A DNA stretch of 5,412 bases from Pseudomonadota bacterium. Lineage in GTDB: Bacteria; Pseudomonadota; Gammaproteobacteria; Steroidobacterales; Steroidobacteraceae. The stretch lies in assembly GCA_021808195.1 (NCBI GenBank), contig JAKBCE010000174.1, positions 1-5,412 of the forward strand, written 5' to 3'. Within the stretch, counting starts at the first letter, position 1; each line of letters starts with the position of its first letter. The translations under genes were made by a program, and so were the position numbers. Below, piece after piece: positions 1 to 5,412 of this stretch. A model generated the notes under the pieces. It ran no database searches, was not told the origin of the DNA, and was given only the letters and a program-made list of their open reading frames with translations.

Positions 1-1520
1 GAGCGGTCGCGGTACGTCGTGCCGGCGTGCTCGCCGAGGTCGGTGCCGATGCGGTTCAGTCCGGCGATTTGGTCCTGGTCAATCCGGGCGGGCGCATTCC
101 GGTCGATGGCACGGTCATCGCCGGCCACTCGTTCATCGATGAGTCGCGCATCACCGGGGAGTCGCTGCCGGTGGAGAAGCTGGCCGGCGCGGCCGTCTTC
201 GCCGGTTCGATCAATCAATCCGGCGCGCTCGAGATCCGCGCCGAGCGGATCGGTCGCGATACGAGCTACGGCAAGATCATCGAGGCTGTGGAGCAGGCCG
301 AGCGTTCGCGCGCCCCGGTGCAGCGCCTGGCGGACCGACTTGCCGGCTATTTGGTCTATTTCGCGCTCGCCGCTGCGGCGCTCACCTACGTGCTGACGCG
401 TGATCTGCGTTCGACCATCTCAGTGATCATCGTCGCCGGGGCTTGCGGCATCGCGGCCGGTACGCCGCTCGCAATCCTCGGTGCCATCGGCCGCGCGGCC
501 CGCGGCGGCGCGATCATCAAGGGCGGCCTTTATCTGGAACAGCTCGGGCGCGTCGATACCGTGGTGCTCGACAAGACCGGCACGCTCACCTTCGGTCAGC
601 CGCAGGTGCAGGCCGTGCATCCGGTCGAGGGCATCGACGCGGATGTGCTGATCGATGCGGCCGCTGCGGCCGAGCTGCGCTCCGAGCACCCCTTGGGCAA
701 GACCATCGTGGCGTACGCCCGGGGGCTCGGCCGAACGATTGCCGAGCCGGAGCACTTCGGCTACGAGCCCGGACGCGGGATCGACGCCACCGTGGGCACC
801 GCGCACGTTCTGGTCGGAAACCTCGCGTTGCTCGCCGCCCAGGGCATTTCGGTCCCGCAGCCGGCCGTGGCGCGTGCGCAGAATGGTGCCTCGCAGGTCT
901 ATGTCGCGCGCAGCGGGCAGTTTCTCGGCTCGATCGAGATCGCAGACCGGGTTCGGCCGGAGGCGCGTCGGGCCGTCGATCAGATCCGCGCCCTCGGCGC
1001 GCGTACCGTGCTGTTGACCGGAGATGCCCGTGCCGTGGCCGATGCGGTCGCCGAGCAGTTGGGGATCCGCGAAGTGGCCTCTGAACTGATGCCTGAGGAC
1101 AAACGTCAGTACGTGCAAGGGCTGACGCGCAAGGGATGCTTCGTTGCGATGATCGGCGATGGCGTCAATGACGCCCCGGCGCTCGTCGCCGCCCAGGTCG
1201 GCGTTGCGATGGGATCGGGCACGGACGTGGCGCGCGAAAGTGCGGATGTCGTGCTCCTGGGCAATGATCTGGTGAAGTTTGCCGAGACCCTGGCGATCGC
1301 GCGGCGCGCGCGGCGGATCATCTGGGCGAATTTCATCGGAACTCTCGGCGTCGACACCATCGGTATCGTGCTCGCGGGCTTCGGCCTGTTGAACCCGCTG
1401 CTCGCGGCCTTCATTCACGTGGCATCCGAACTGACCTTCATCGGTAACTCCGCGCGGCTGGTGCCGGCGCGCCGGTCCGCCGCTGGAGCGGAGGTCGGCA
1501 CCGCCGAGCCCTCGGGCTGA
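1..1520 (+). CDS. P1B-like heavy-metal-type P-type ATPase, 5'-partial, CPx motif replaced
   Basis: Membrane ion pump driven by ATP hydrolysis. The reading frame is open from the first complete codon at position 3, so the start and the N-terminal membrane helices lie upstream; the GTG at 27 is internal. Residues below count from that GTG. The actuator domain carries TGES (43-46, nt 153-164). Two membrane segments follow (about 103-122 and 130-155), then DKTGTLT with the phosphorylated Asp182 (nt 570-590), the SEHPLGK motif typical of P1B pumps (His221-Pro222), a GRGI loop in the nucleotide-binding domain, GDGVNDAP (377-384, nt 1155-1178), and two last helices (about 436-455 and 460-480). All catalytic residues are present. 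The oddity is helix 4: where Zn/Cd/Cu pumps have CPC, this one reads Gly-Ala-Cys (nt 438-446) followed by GIAAGTPLAI. The last helix has HVASEL (464-469) in the zone where P1B subtypes differ. The transported ion cannot be named from this. The family call is firm; the substrate is open. Confidence 0.93.
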   Translation, partial: AVAVRRAGVLAEVGADAVQSGDLVLVNPGGRIPVDGTVIAGHSFIDESRITGESLPVEKLAGAAVFAGSINQSGALEIRAERIGRDTSYGKIIEAVEQAERSRAPVQRLADRLAGYLVYFALAAAALTYVLTRDLRSTISVIIVAGACGIAAGTPLAILGAIGRAARGGAIIKGGLYLEQLGRVDTVVLDKTGTLTFGQPQVQAVHPVEGIDADVLIDAAAAAELRSEHPLGKTIVAYARGLGRTIAEPEHFGYEPGRGIDATVGTAHVLVGNLALLAAQGISVPQPAVARAQNGASQVYVARSGQFLGSIEIADRVRPEARRAVDQIRALGARTVLLTGDARAVADAVAEQLGIREVASELMPEDKRQYVQGLTRKGCFVAMIGDGVNDAPALVAAQVGVAMGSGTDVARESADVVLLGNDLVKFAETLAIARRARRIIWANFIGTLGVDTIGIVLAGFGLLNPLLAAFIHVASELTFIGNSARLVPARRSAAGAEVGTAEPSG

Positions 1521-1613
1521 GTTCAGGAGCGGCCCATGTTCTGCGGACGCGTCGCTGCACCGCCGATCGGGGAATCGATTAGGATGAGCGCTCCGGCCGC
1601 CGGGCACGATCAG

Positions 1614-1627
1614 TCACCGCGCGGTGA
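1614..1627. promoter_or_regulatory. perfect 14-bp palindrome upstream of the PLP-enzyme gene
   Basis: TCACCGCGCGGTGA is its own reverse complement and lies 23 bp before the ATG at 1651, just upstream of the ribosome binding site. Its position fits a repressor operator or a small mRNA hairpin in the leader, but the core is GC-rich and such palindromes arise by chance in GC-rich DNA. A weak -10-like TAGGAT sits at 1580-1585 without a convincing -35 box. The function is inferred only from position and symmetry. Confidence 0.3.
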
Positions 1628-1636
1628 ACCCACGGC

Positions 1637-1642
1637 AAGGGG
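1637..1642 (+). promoter_or_regulatory. ribosome binding site deciding the ATG at 1651
   Basis: AAGGGG lies 8 nt before the ATG at 1651. The longer in-frame alternative, a GTG at 1624, sits inside the palindrome and has no comparable purine-rich stretch upstream, so the ATG is preferred. Confidence 0.65.
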
Positions 1643-1650
1643 ATCGAGTT

Positions 1651-2901
1651 ATGGGATCGGTTCAGGTCGCAGCGCCTCTGGACGTCGAATTCGCGAGGGC
1701 ACAGTTTCCGGCGTTCCGCGAGCCCACGCTGCGCGGCCAGGCGTTTTTCGAAAATGCCGGCGGCTCCTACGCCTGCGGCCCGGTGATCGAGCGGCTGGAT
1801 GAGTATTACCGGCGCCTGAAGGTCCAGCCGTATTATCCATTTGCGGCTTCGACGGAAGCCGGAGAGTGGATGGACCTCGCGCGCGAACGTCTCGCCGAAT
1901 ACCTCGGGGTCACGGCCGCAGAGGTTCATTTCGGGCCCTCGACGTCGCAGAACACCTATGTCCTGGCGCAGGCGTTTCGCACCGTGGTGCGACCCGGCGA
2001 GGACATCATCGTCACCAATCAGGATCACGAGGCCAACAGCGGCGTGTGGCGCCGGCTGGCCGAGCGCGGCGTGCAGGTGCGCGAATGGGCGGTGGATCCG
2101 GAAAGTGGATGCCTCGAGCTCGGCCGTCTCGAGGCACTGCTCTCCAAGCGCACGCGGCTTGTCGTTTTTCCGCACGCCTCCAACATCGTCGGTGACATCA
2201 ATCCAGTCGCTGACATCGTCGCACTGGCCCACCGCGCCGGCGCGTACACCGTCGTCGACGGGGTATCCTGGGCGCCGCATGGCTTGCCTGACGTGCGCGC
2301 GCTGGGCGCGGACATCTACCTGCTCTCGCTGTACAAGACGTATGGCCCGCATCAGGGCGTGATGGTCGTTCGCCCGCAGCTGCTCGAGCAGCTGGCCAAC
2401 GAGGGACACTCGTTCAACGCCGGGTATCCTCTGAAGCGCCTGGTGCCGGCCGGTCCGGATCATGCCCAGGTGGCCGCCGCGAGGGGCATCGCCGAATACT
2501 TCGATGCGCTCGATGCACACCAGCATCCCGGCGCGCCGCGCGAGCAACGGCCGCAGCGCGTTCGCGAGGCGCTGCGCGCCGTCGAACTGCCGCTGCTCGA
2601 GAGACTCCTCGACTATCTGCGCGGGCGTGGGGATCTGCGATTACTCGGGCCGGGCGCCGCAGCGCAGCGGGCCGCCACGGTGTCATTCGTGCCGCACCGG
2701 GTGGAGCCGACGGTTCTGAGCGAGCGGCTCGCGACCCGCGGGTACATGGTCGGGTGCGGCGGGTTCTACGCCGTACGGCTGCTGCAGGCGCTGAATGTCG
2801 ATGTCGATCGCGGCGTGGCTCGGGTGTCGTTCGTGCACTACACCAGCGAGGCGGAACTCGAGGGACTGCTCGAAGCACTGGATGTCGCCCTGCGCCCCTG
2901 A
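1651..2901 (+). CDS. class V aminotransferase-fold PLP enzyme, cysteine desulfurase-like (VC1184 type)
   Basis: A 416-residue cytoplasmic PLP-dependent enzyme, about the length of SufS/CsdA relatives. Fold-type I landmarks appear in order: FFENAGG near residue 33; a phosphate-binding Ser-Thr-Ser (97-99); QDHEAN with His126, expected to stack on the PLP ring; VVDGVSWAPHG with Asp203, expected to contact the pyridine nitrogen; and SLYKTYGPHQG with Lys229 (nt 2335-2337) as the Schiff-base lysine. The DGVSWAPHG and YKxxGPHxG patterns match, from memory, the desulfurase-like subfamily named after Vibrio VC1184, not IscS or SufS proper. At the C-terminal site where SufS has its catalytic cysteine (HHCAQP), this protein has GGFYAVRL with Tyr373; the nearest cysteine is Cys369, four residues earlier. 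The sulfur-transfer role is therefore doubtful, and a lyase, aminotransferase or other PLP reaction is possible. The ATG has a good ribosome binding site. No suf or isc partner gene is adjacent. Confidence 0.88.
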   Translation: MGSVQVAAPLDVEFARAQFPAFREPTLRGQAFFENAGGSYACGPVIERLDEYYRRLKVQPYYPFAASTEAGEWMDLARERLAEYLGVTAAEVHFGPSTSQNTYVLAQAFRTVVRPGEDIIVTNQDHEANSGVWRRLAERGVQVREWAVDPESGCLELGRLEALLSKRTRLVVFPHASNIVGDINPVADIVALAHRAGAYTVVDGVSWAPHGLPDVRALGADIYLLSLYKTYGPHQGVMVVRPQLLEQLANEGHSFNAGYPLKRLVPAGPDHAQVAAARGIAEYFDALDAHQHPGAPREQRPQRVREALRAVELPLLERLLDYLRGRGDLRLLGPGAAAQRAATVSFVPHRVEPTVLSERLATRGYMVGCGGFYAVRLLQALNVDVDRGVARVSFVHYTSEAELEGLLEALDVALRP

Positions 2902-2920
2902 GCGTCACTGCGATTTGCGC

Positions 2921-2932
2921 GCACCGCGGTGC
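2921..2932. repeat. perfect 12-bp palindrome downstream of the PLP-enzyme gene
   Basis: GCACCGCGGTGC starts 19 nt after the stop codon ending at 2901. It shares the CACCG/CGGTG arms of the palindrome at 1614-1627. No T-run follows, so it is not a standard intrinsic terminator. It may be a protein-binding site or a chance feature of GC-rich sequence. Confidence 0.25.
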
Positions 2933-3018
2933 TGACACACGCACTGCGGCGCCCGGGCTGCCGGCGGCGAGGACACTGAACTCGCGGCGTCTGTGCGCAC
3001 GCACGTGCGGGGGTTGTC

Positions 3019-3047
3019 TTGCAATTGCAGCAGGGCCCCCGTAGTCT
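3019..3047 (+). promoter_or_regulatory. possible sigma-70-like promoter for uppP
   Basis: TTGCAA (3019-3024) is followed by a 17-bp spacer and TAGTCT (3042-3047), a moderate match to -35 and -10 boxes. The -35 half overlaps a TGCAATTGCA palindrome (3020-3029). Transcription would start near 3054 and leave a leader of about 55 nt before the TTG start at 3109. A CATAAT at 3060-3065 is a second -10-like hexamer but has no -35 partner. This is a visual match only. Confidence 0.3.
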
Positions 3048-3096
3048 CGATCACGCATCCATAATCATGCGGTTGCGCGCCGCGGGCGCCGCCTTC

Positions 3097-3100
3097 GAGG
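3097..3100 (+). promoter_or_regulatory. ribosome binding site deciding a TTG start for uppP
   Basis: GAGG lies 8 nt before TTG at 3109. The competing in-frame ATG at 3067 has no purine-rich stretch in front of it and would add 14 residues before the usual UppP N-terminus. Confidence 0.55.
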
Positions 3101-3108
3101 TCACATTC

Positions 3109-3945
3109 TTGGATACGCTTCACGCGCTGTTGTTCGCCGTTCTACAGGGAGCCACCGAGCTGTTCCCGGTGAGCTCGCTCGGTCATGCGGTCATCGTGCC
3201 GGCACTGCTGCACTGGCCGATCAATCTGGCCGCGCCCGGATTTCTGCCGTTTCTGGTCATGTTGCACGTCGGGACCGCCACGGCACTGCTCATCTATTTC
3301 CGCGCCGACTGGCTGGCGATGCTCGCCGGGTTCTTCGGGCGCAGCGGCGCGGCTGAAAATGCCGTGCAGCGCGGGCTGATCGCGCGTCTGATCGTGGCCA
3401 CGGTTCCGGCGGTCATCGTGGGCTTCACGCTGAAGAAACCGTTGGCGCACCTGTTTGCGAACCCGCTGGCGGCCTCCGTGTTCCTCGCGGCGAACGCCGG
3501 GCTGCTGTGGCTGGGTGAGGCGCTGCGCCGTGCCGCCACCCGCCGCGCCGAGCAGCTGTCGTATCTGGACGCGGTGGTGATCGGGCTGTATCAGTGCCTG
3601 GCGTTTCTGCCGGGCATCTCGCGCTCCGGCGCGACCATCGTCGGCGGCCTGAGCCGCGGGATCAGCCACGAGTCGGCCGCGCGCTTCACCTTTCTCATGG
3701 GCACGCCGGTGATTTTCGCCGCGGCCGTCCTCGAGGTGCCGAAACTCGTGCACGGTCATCTGCTGCATGCGCTGTTCGGTCCCGCGCTGCTGGCGGCACT
3801 GGCGGCCGGTATCGTGGCGTATGCCAGCACCGCTTTTCTCATGCGCTATTTCCGTAACCACGACGTCTGGGCGCTTTCGCCGTTCGCGTGGTATTGCCTG
3901 GTCGCGGGCGGACTGTCCGCGATCGCGTTCGGGTTCGGCTGGTGA
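3109..3945 (+). CDS. uppP: undecaprenyl-diphosphatase UppP (BacA family)
   Basis: Integral membrane enzyme that removes a phosphate from undecaprenyl diphosphate. This regenerates the C55 lipid carrier for peptidoglycan, O-antigen and other envelope polymers; overproduction in other bacteria gives bacitracin resistance. From the TTG start the protein has 278 residues, normal for the family, and begins MDTLHALLFAVLQG, as UppP proteins typically do. The two signature motifs are present: QxxxE with Gln13 and Glu17, running into PVSSLGH (Ser23, His26), and PGISRSGAT with Arg172 (nt 3622-3624), matching E. coli Arg174. E. coli has Glu at the position of Gln13, but the family motif allows either. 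Most of the chain is hydrophobic, in line with a polytopic inner-membrane protein whose active site is reached from the periplasm. Bacteria often have several such phosphatases, so essentiality cannot be judged here. The next gene lies 105 bp downstream on the same strand, and no terminator is seen between them. Confidence 0.96.
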   Translation: MDTLHALLFAVLQGATELFPVSSLGHAVIVPALLHWPINLAAPGFLPFLVMLHVGTATALLIYFRADWLAMLAGFFGRSGAAENAVQRGLIARLIVATVPAVIVGFTLKKPLAHLFANPLAASVFLAANAGLLWLGEALRRAATRRAEQLSYLDAVVIGLYQCLAFLPGISRSGATIVGGLSRGISHESAARFTFLMGTPVIFAAAVLEVPKLVHGHLLHALFGPALLAALAAGIVAYASTAFLMRYFRNHDVWALSPFAWYCLVAGGLSAIAFGFGW

Positions 3946-4039
3946 GGGCCGCTGAGTAAGGTCCGCACCGCGCCACGGATGACCATGCTGAGTGCGAACG
4001 CCGCGCAGGCACACGGGAGAGGGTAAGCCGCAGTCCACC

Positions 4040-4045
4040 AGGAGG
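4040..4045 (+). promoter_or_regulatory. strong Shine-Dalgarno of the ferritin-like gene
   Basis: AGGAGG lies 5 nt before the ATG at 4051, the best Shine-Dalgarno sequence in the window. An in-frame GTG at 4045 overlaps it and is therefore an unlikely start. Confidence 0.75.
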
Positions 4046-4050
4046 TGCTG

Positions 4051-4884
4051 ATGAACACGCCCGATGCCGAGTACGCCGCGCTGCTGCCGTGGTCCATGGA
4101 CGCCATCCGGTACGATGGCATCGATCGGGAGACGCTCGAGGGCGAGGAGGCGCTGTTTCGGCTGCTGGCCTGCGCCTCGTTCATCGAGATCACCTCCGAT
4201 CTGTATACGGCAAACCTCGCCGAGTATTTCCGGGACGATGCGCAGGTGGTCGAGTGGTTGCGCCACCACTGGGAGCCGGAGGAACTGCAGCACGGTGCCG
4301 CGTTGCGCCGCTACGTCCAGACGGCCTGGCCACAGTTCGACTGGGACCGCGCCTATCAGGGGTTCTATGCCGAATATTCCCGCTGTTGCCAGCTCGAGCG
4401 GCTGGCACCGAGCCGCTCGCTCGAGATGGTGGCGCGCTGCGTGATCGAAACCGGGACGGCGAGCTTCTATCGGTTGCTGGCCGAGAGCGCACCGGAGCCG
4501 GTGCTGAAGGACCTTGCCGGGCGGATCGCTGCCGACGAGGTCCGGCACTACAAGAACTTCTACCATTTCTTCCGCCGCTACTGCCGCCGGGAACAGCCGG
4601 GACGGGCGGCGGTGATGCGTACGCTGTGGAGCCGGGCCAGTGAGATTGATGCCGAAGACGGCTTCATCGCCTTCAAGCACGTGCTGCGGGTCAGACATCC
4701 CGAGAGGGGTGTCGATCGGCACGAGTACGAGCAATTCCTGCGCAGCATCCGCGGCACGGTCCGCGCGCATTTTCCCTACCGCATGGCCCTGAAGATGTTC
4801 CTGAAGCCCCTCGACCTGCCGCCGGTCATGGGGCGCGTGATTCTCGGCTCGGCATCGGCGGCCACTCGGATGCTGCTGCGCTGA
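4051..4884 (+). CDS. ferritin-like di-iron protein of unknown substrate
   Basis: A 277-residue, largely helical protein with no signal peptide, so probably cytoplasmic. It shows the complete ligand pattern of a ferritin-fold di-iron site across four helices: Glu46 in FIEITSD, Glu78 and His81 in WEPEELQHG, Glu133 in IETGTASFY, and Glu163 and His166 in ADEVRHYKNF. The spacing and the W-x-x-EE-x-x-H-G context resemble soluble acyl-ACP desaturase-like proteins more than storage ferritins or bacterioferritins. Known members of this superfamily activate oxygen, desaturating or hydroxylating a substrate, or oxidise iron. The C-terminal stretch (about 245-277) is rich in Met, Leu and Pro and could be an amphipathic or membrane-touching segment. 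There is no ferredoxin or reductase gene next to it to act as electron donor. It is downstream of uppP on the same strand, and co-transcription is possible but not shown. The fold and metal site are well supported; the reaction is not. Confidence 0.85.
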   Translation: MNTPDAEYAALLPWSMDAIRYDGIDRETLEGEEALFRLLACASFIEITSDLYTANLAEYFRDDAQVVEWLRHHWEPEELQHGAALRRYVQTAWPQFDWDRAYQGFYAEYSRCCQLERLAPSRSLEMVARCVIETGTASFYRLLAESAPEPVLKDLAGRIAADEVRHYKNFYHFFRRYCRREQPGRAAVMRTLWSRASEIDAEDGFIAFKHVLRVRHPERGVDRHEYEQFLRSIRGTVRAHFPYRMALKMFLKPLDLPPVMGRVILGSASAATRMLLR

Positions 4885-4921
4885 GGGGCGCTGGGACGAA
4901 CCGCGTCGAGGCGGCCGCGGA

Positions 4922-4934
4922 CCGGCGGCGCCGG
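4922..4934. repeat. short GC hairpin after the ferritin-like gene
   Basis: CCGGC and GCCGG flank a 3-nt loop 38 nt after the stop codon ending at 4884. No T-run follows, only a mixed AT-rich stretch, so it is at best a weak or factor-assisted transcript end. Confidence 0.25.
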
Positions 4935-4944
4935 GAAATCATGC

Positions 4945-5061
4945 GTCGCACGAAAAAATACCTGTAATACTTTGATTAACGGGAATTTATCTTGAGTCCC
5001 GGGCGTCATCCACTGCCGTCACATTGACGCGGCTCGACGGACGGGCGCACCCTGACCGTCA
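4945..5061. promoter_or_regulatory. AT-rich island followed by clustered CGTCA/TGACG half-sites
   Basis: Positions about 4945-4995 are strongly AT-rich (including six A's at 4953-4958, TGTAATAC at 4963-4970 and TTTGATTAAC at 4971-4980) in otherwise very GC-rich DNA, as expected for a promoter or protein-binding region. Just downstream, CGTCA occurs at 5004-5008, 5017-5021 and 5057-5061 and TGACG at 5025-5029. The 5017 and 5025 copies form an inverted repeat with a 3-nt spacer, and TGAC at 5053-5056 pairs with GTCA at 5058-5061. No convincing sigma-70 pair is seen on either strand. GGAATT (4982-4987), a 16-nt spacer and CGTCAT (5004-5009) loosely recall ECF sigma promoters. The exact elements are inference. 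Confidence 0.4.
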
Positions 5062-5125
5062 TGAACTGCAGTGTCCGGCATTCCCGCTCGAGCTTCCCGG
5101 TGCGGCCGAATCTGGACGTAAGCCC

Positions 5126-5350
5126 ATGCGCGATCGAGTGAGGCGGGCGAGCAAGAAGATCCGCGCCCGGCGCCGCGCCCCTGAGCGAACGCCAGTCGAC
5201 GGCGTGACAGCGTCGGCCGGGCAGTTCGCCTCGCCGGCCTGCCTGATGCACGAGCTCGTGCTCGCCCCCCTCGAGGCGAGTGCAGCGCCTCCCGGGGCCG
5301 GTGGACCGCTGCAGCGCCGCGGCGGCCGATCGATGAAGCGAACGTCCTGA
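5126..5350 (+). CDS. tentative small protein with FASPACLMHEL motif
   Basis: A 74-residue frame starting at ATG 5126; the frame stays open upstream to a TTG at 5024, so the start is uncertain and no strong ribosome binding site is visible. The first 20 residues are very basic (runs of Arg and Lys), and the last 25 are Pro-, Gly- and Arg-rich. The central part has FASPACLMHEL (nt 5225-5257, residues 34-44), which recalls a SPxCxxHE pattern I remember from short, uncharacterised proteobacterial proteins and from N-terminal extensions of larger ones; this is memory, not a search. Third-position GC is high between about 5120 and 5280 and drops on both sides, in modest support of coding. A hairpin follows 7 nt after the stop. 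No function can be assigned. The alternative is that this is non-coding GC-rich sequence. Confidence 0.35.
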   Translation: MRDRVRRASKKIRARRRAPERTPVDGVTASAGQFASPACLMHELVLAPLEASAAPPGAGGPLQRRGGRSMKRTS

Positions 5351-5357
5351 CGGGCGG

Positions 5358-5375
5358 CCGGCGATCGCTCGCCGG
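5358..5375 (+). terminator. possible hairpin after the small ORF
   Basis: CCGGCGA and TCGCCGG form a perfect 7-bp stem with a 4-nt TCGC loop, starting 7 nt after the stop codon at 5348-5350. No T-run follows, so it would be an atypical terminator or an mRNA-stabilising hairpin. From 5376 to the window end nothing further is recognised. Confidence 0.35.
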
Positions 5376-5412
5376 GGTCCTGCGACATCCACATTGCATC
5401 TCGTTGTGTAAG

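Noticed and set aside
420..1607. Antisense open frame of 395 codons opposite the P-type ATPase
   Set aside because: It is the mirror of a clearly coding frame, with an Arg/Gly/His-rich translation and no known motif.
1536..1802. Small + strand frame across the gap before the PLP-enzyme gene
   Set aside because: It has no ribosome binding site, overlaps the real gene in another frame, and its Arg/Gly/Ser-rich translation resembles nothing known.
1579..2547. Antisense open frame of 322 codons opposite the PLP-enzyme gene
   Set aside because: It overlaps a confident gene and shows no domain; it is explained by codon bias on the coding strand.
3946..4050. Possible promoter or terminator between uppP and the ferritin-like gene
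   Set aside because: No -35/-10 pair, strong hairpin or T-run could be found by eye, so the two genes may be co-transcribed; only the Shine-Dalgarno sequence is clear.
3142..4770. Long antisense open frame of 542 codons opposite uppP and the ferritin-like gene
   Set aside because: It lies opposite two well-supported genes, crosses their intergenic gap, has low-complexity Arg/Gln/Asp/His-rich composition and no recognisable domain. Long antisense frames are common in GC-rich DNA.
4972..4985. FNR/CRP-type box suggested by TTGAT in the AT-rich island
   Set aside because: The second half (ATCAA after 4 nt) is missing, so there is only a half-site.
5006..5399. Three overlapping minus-strand frames in the 3' tail
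   Set aside because: All are Arg/Ala/Pro-rich without motifs, and three mutually overlapping frames are typical of GC-rich non-coding DNA. The + strand frame at 5126-5350 is the better candidate.

Overview
The window is GC-rich DNA with tightly spaced genes, all read on the + strand. Codon use and protein character suggest a GC-rich proteobacterium, possibly a gammaproteobacterium of the Xanthomonadales/Nevskiales kind; that placement is inference from style, not from a marker gene. No rRNA, tRNA, CRISPR array, insertion sequence or phage gene is visible.

Layout: (1) 1-1520 is the C-terminal two thirds of a P1B-like (heavy-metal type) P-type ATPase whose start lies outside the window. Its catalytic motifs are intact, but the membrane CPx metal-binding motif is replaced by Gly-Ala-Cys. 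(2) 1521-1650 is a gap carrying a perfect 14-bp palindrome and the ribosome binding site of the next gene. (3) 1651-2901 encodes a class V aminotransferase-fold PLP enzyme of the cysteine-desulfurase-like VC1184 type, which lacks a cysteine at the usual desulfurase position. (4) 2902-3108 is a gap with a second CACCG-type palindrome and a plausible promoter. (5) 3109-3945 encodes undecaprenyl-diphosphatase (UppP/BacA), most likely from a TTG start. (6) 4051-4884 encodes a ferritin-like di-iron protein with a complete set of carboxylate/histidine ligands. (7) 4885-5412 is mostly non-coding: a very AT-rich island (about 4945-4995), a cluster of CGTCA/TGACG half-sites, and then a tentative small ORF (5126-5350) with a FASPACLMHEL motif, followed directly by a hairpin.

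Working together: nothing shows one pathway. UppP recycles the cell-wall lipid carrier at the cytoplasmic membrane and is probably an ordinary housekeeping gene. The ATPase and the ferritin-like protein could both bear on metal handling, and the PLP enzyme could bear on sulfur or amino-acid chemistry, but the gaps of about 105-210 bp and the separate regulatory-looking sequences argue for several transcription units. No clear new defence or mobile system is evident. The points worth a second look are the CPx-less ATPase, the Cys-less desulfurase homologue, the di-iron protein of unknown substrate, and the regulatory-looking tail with its small ORF.
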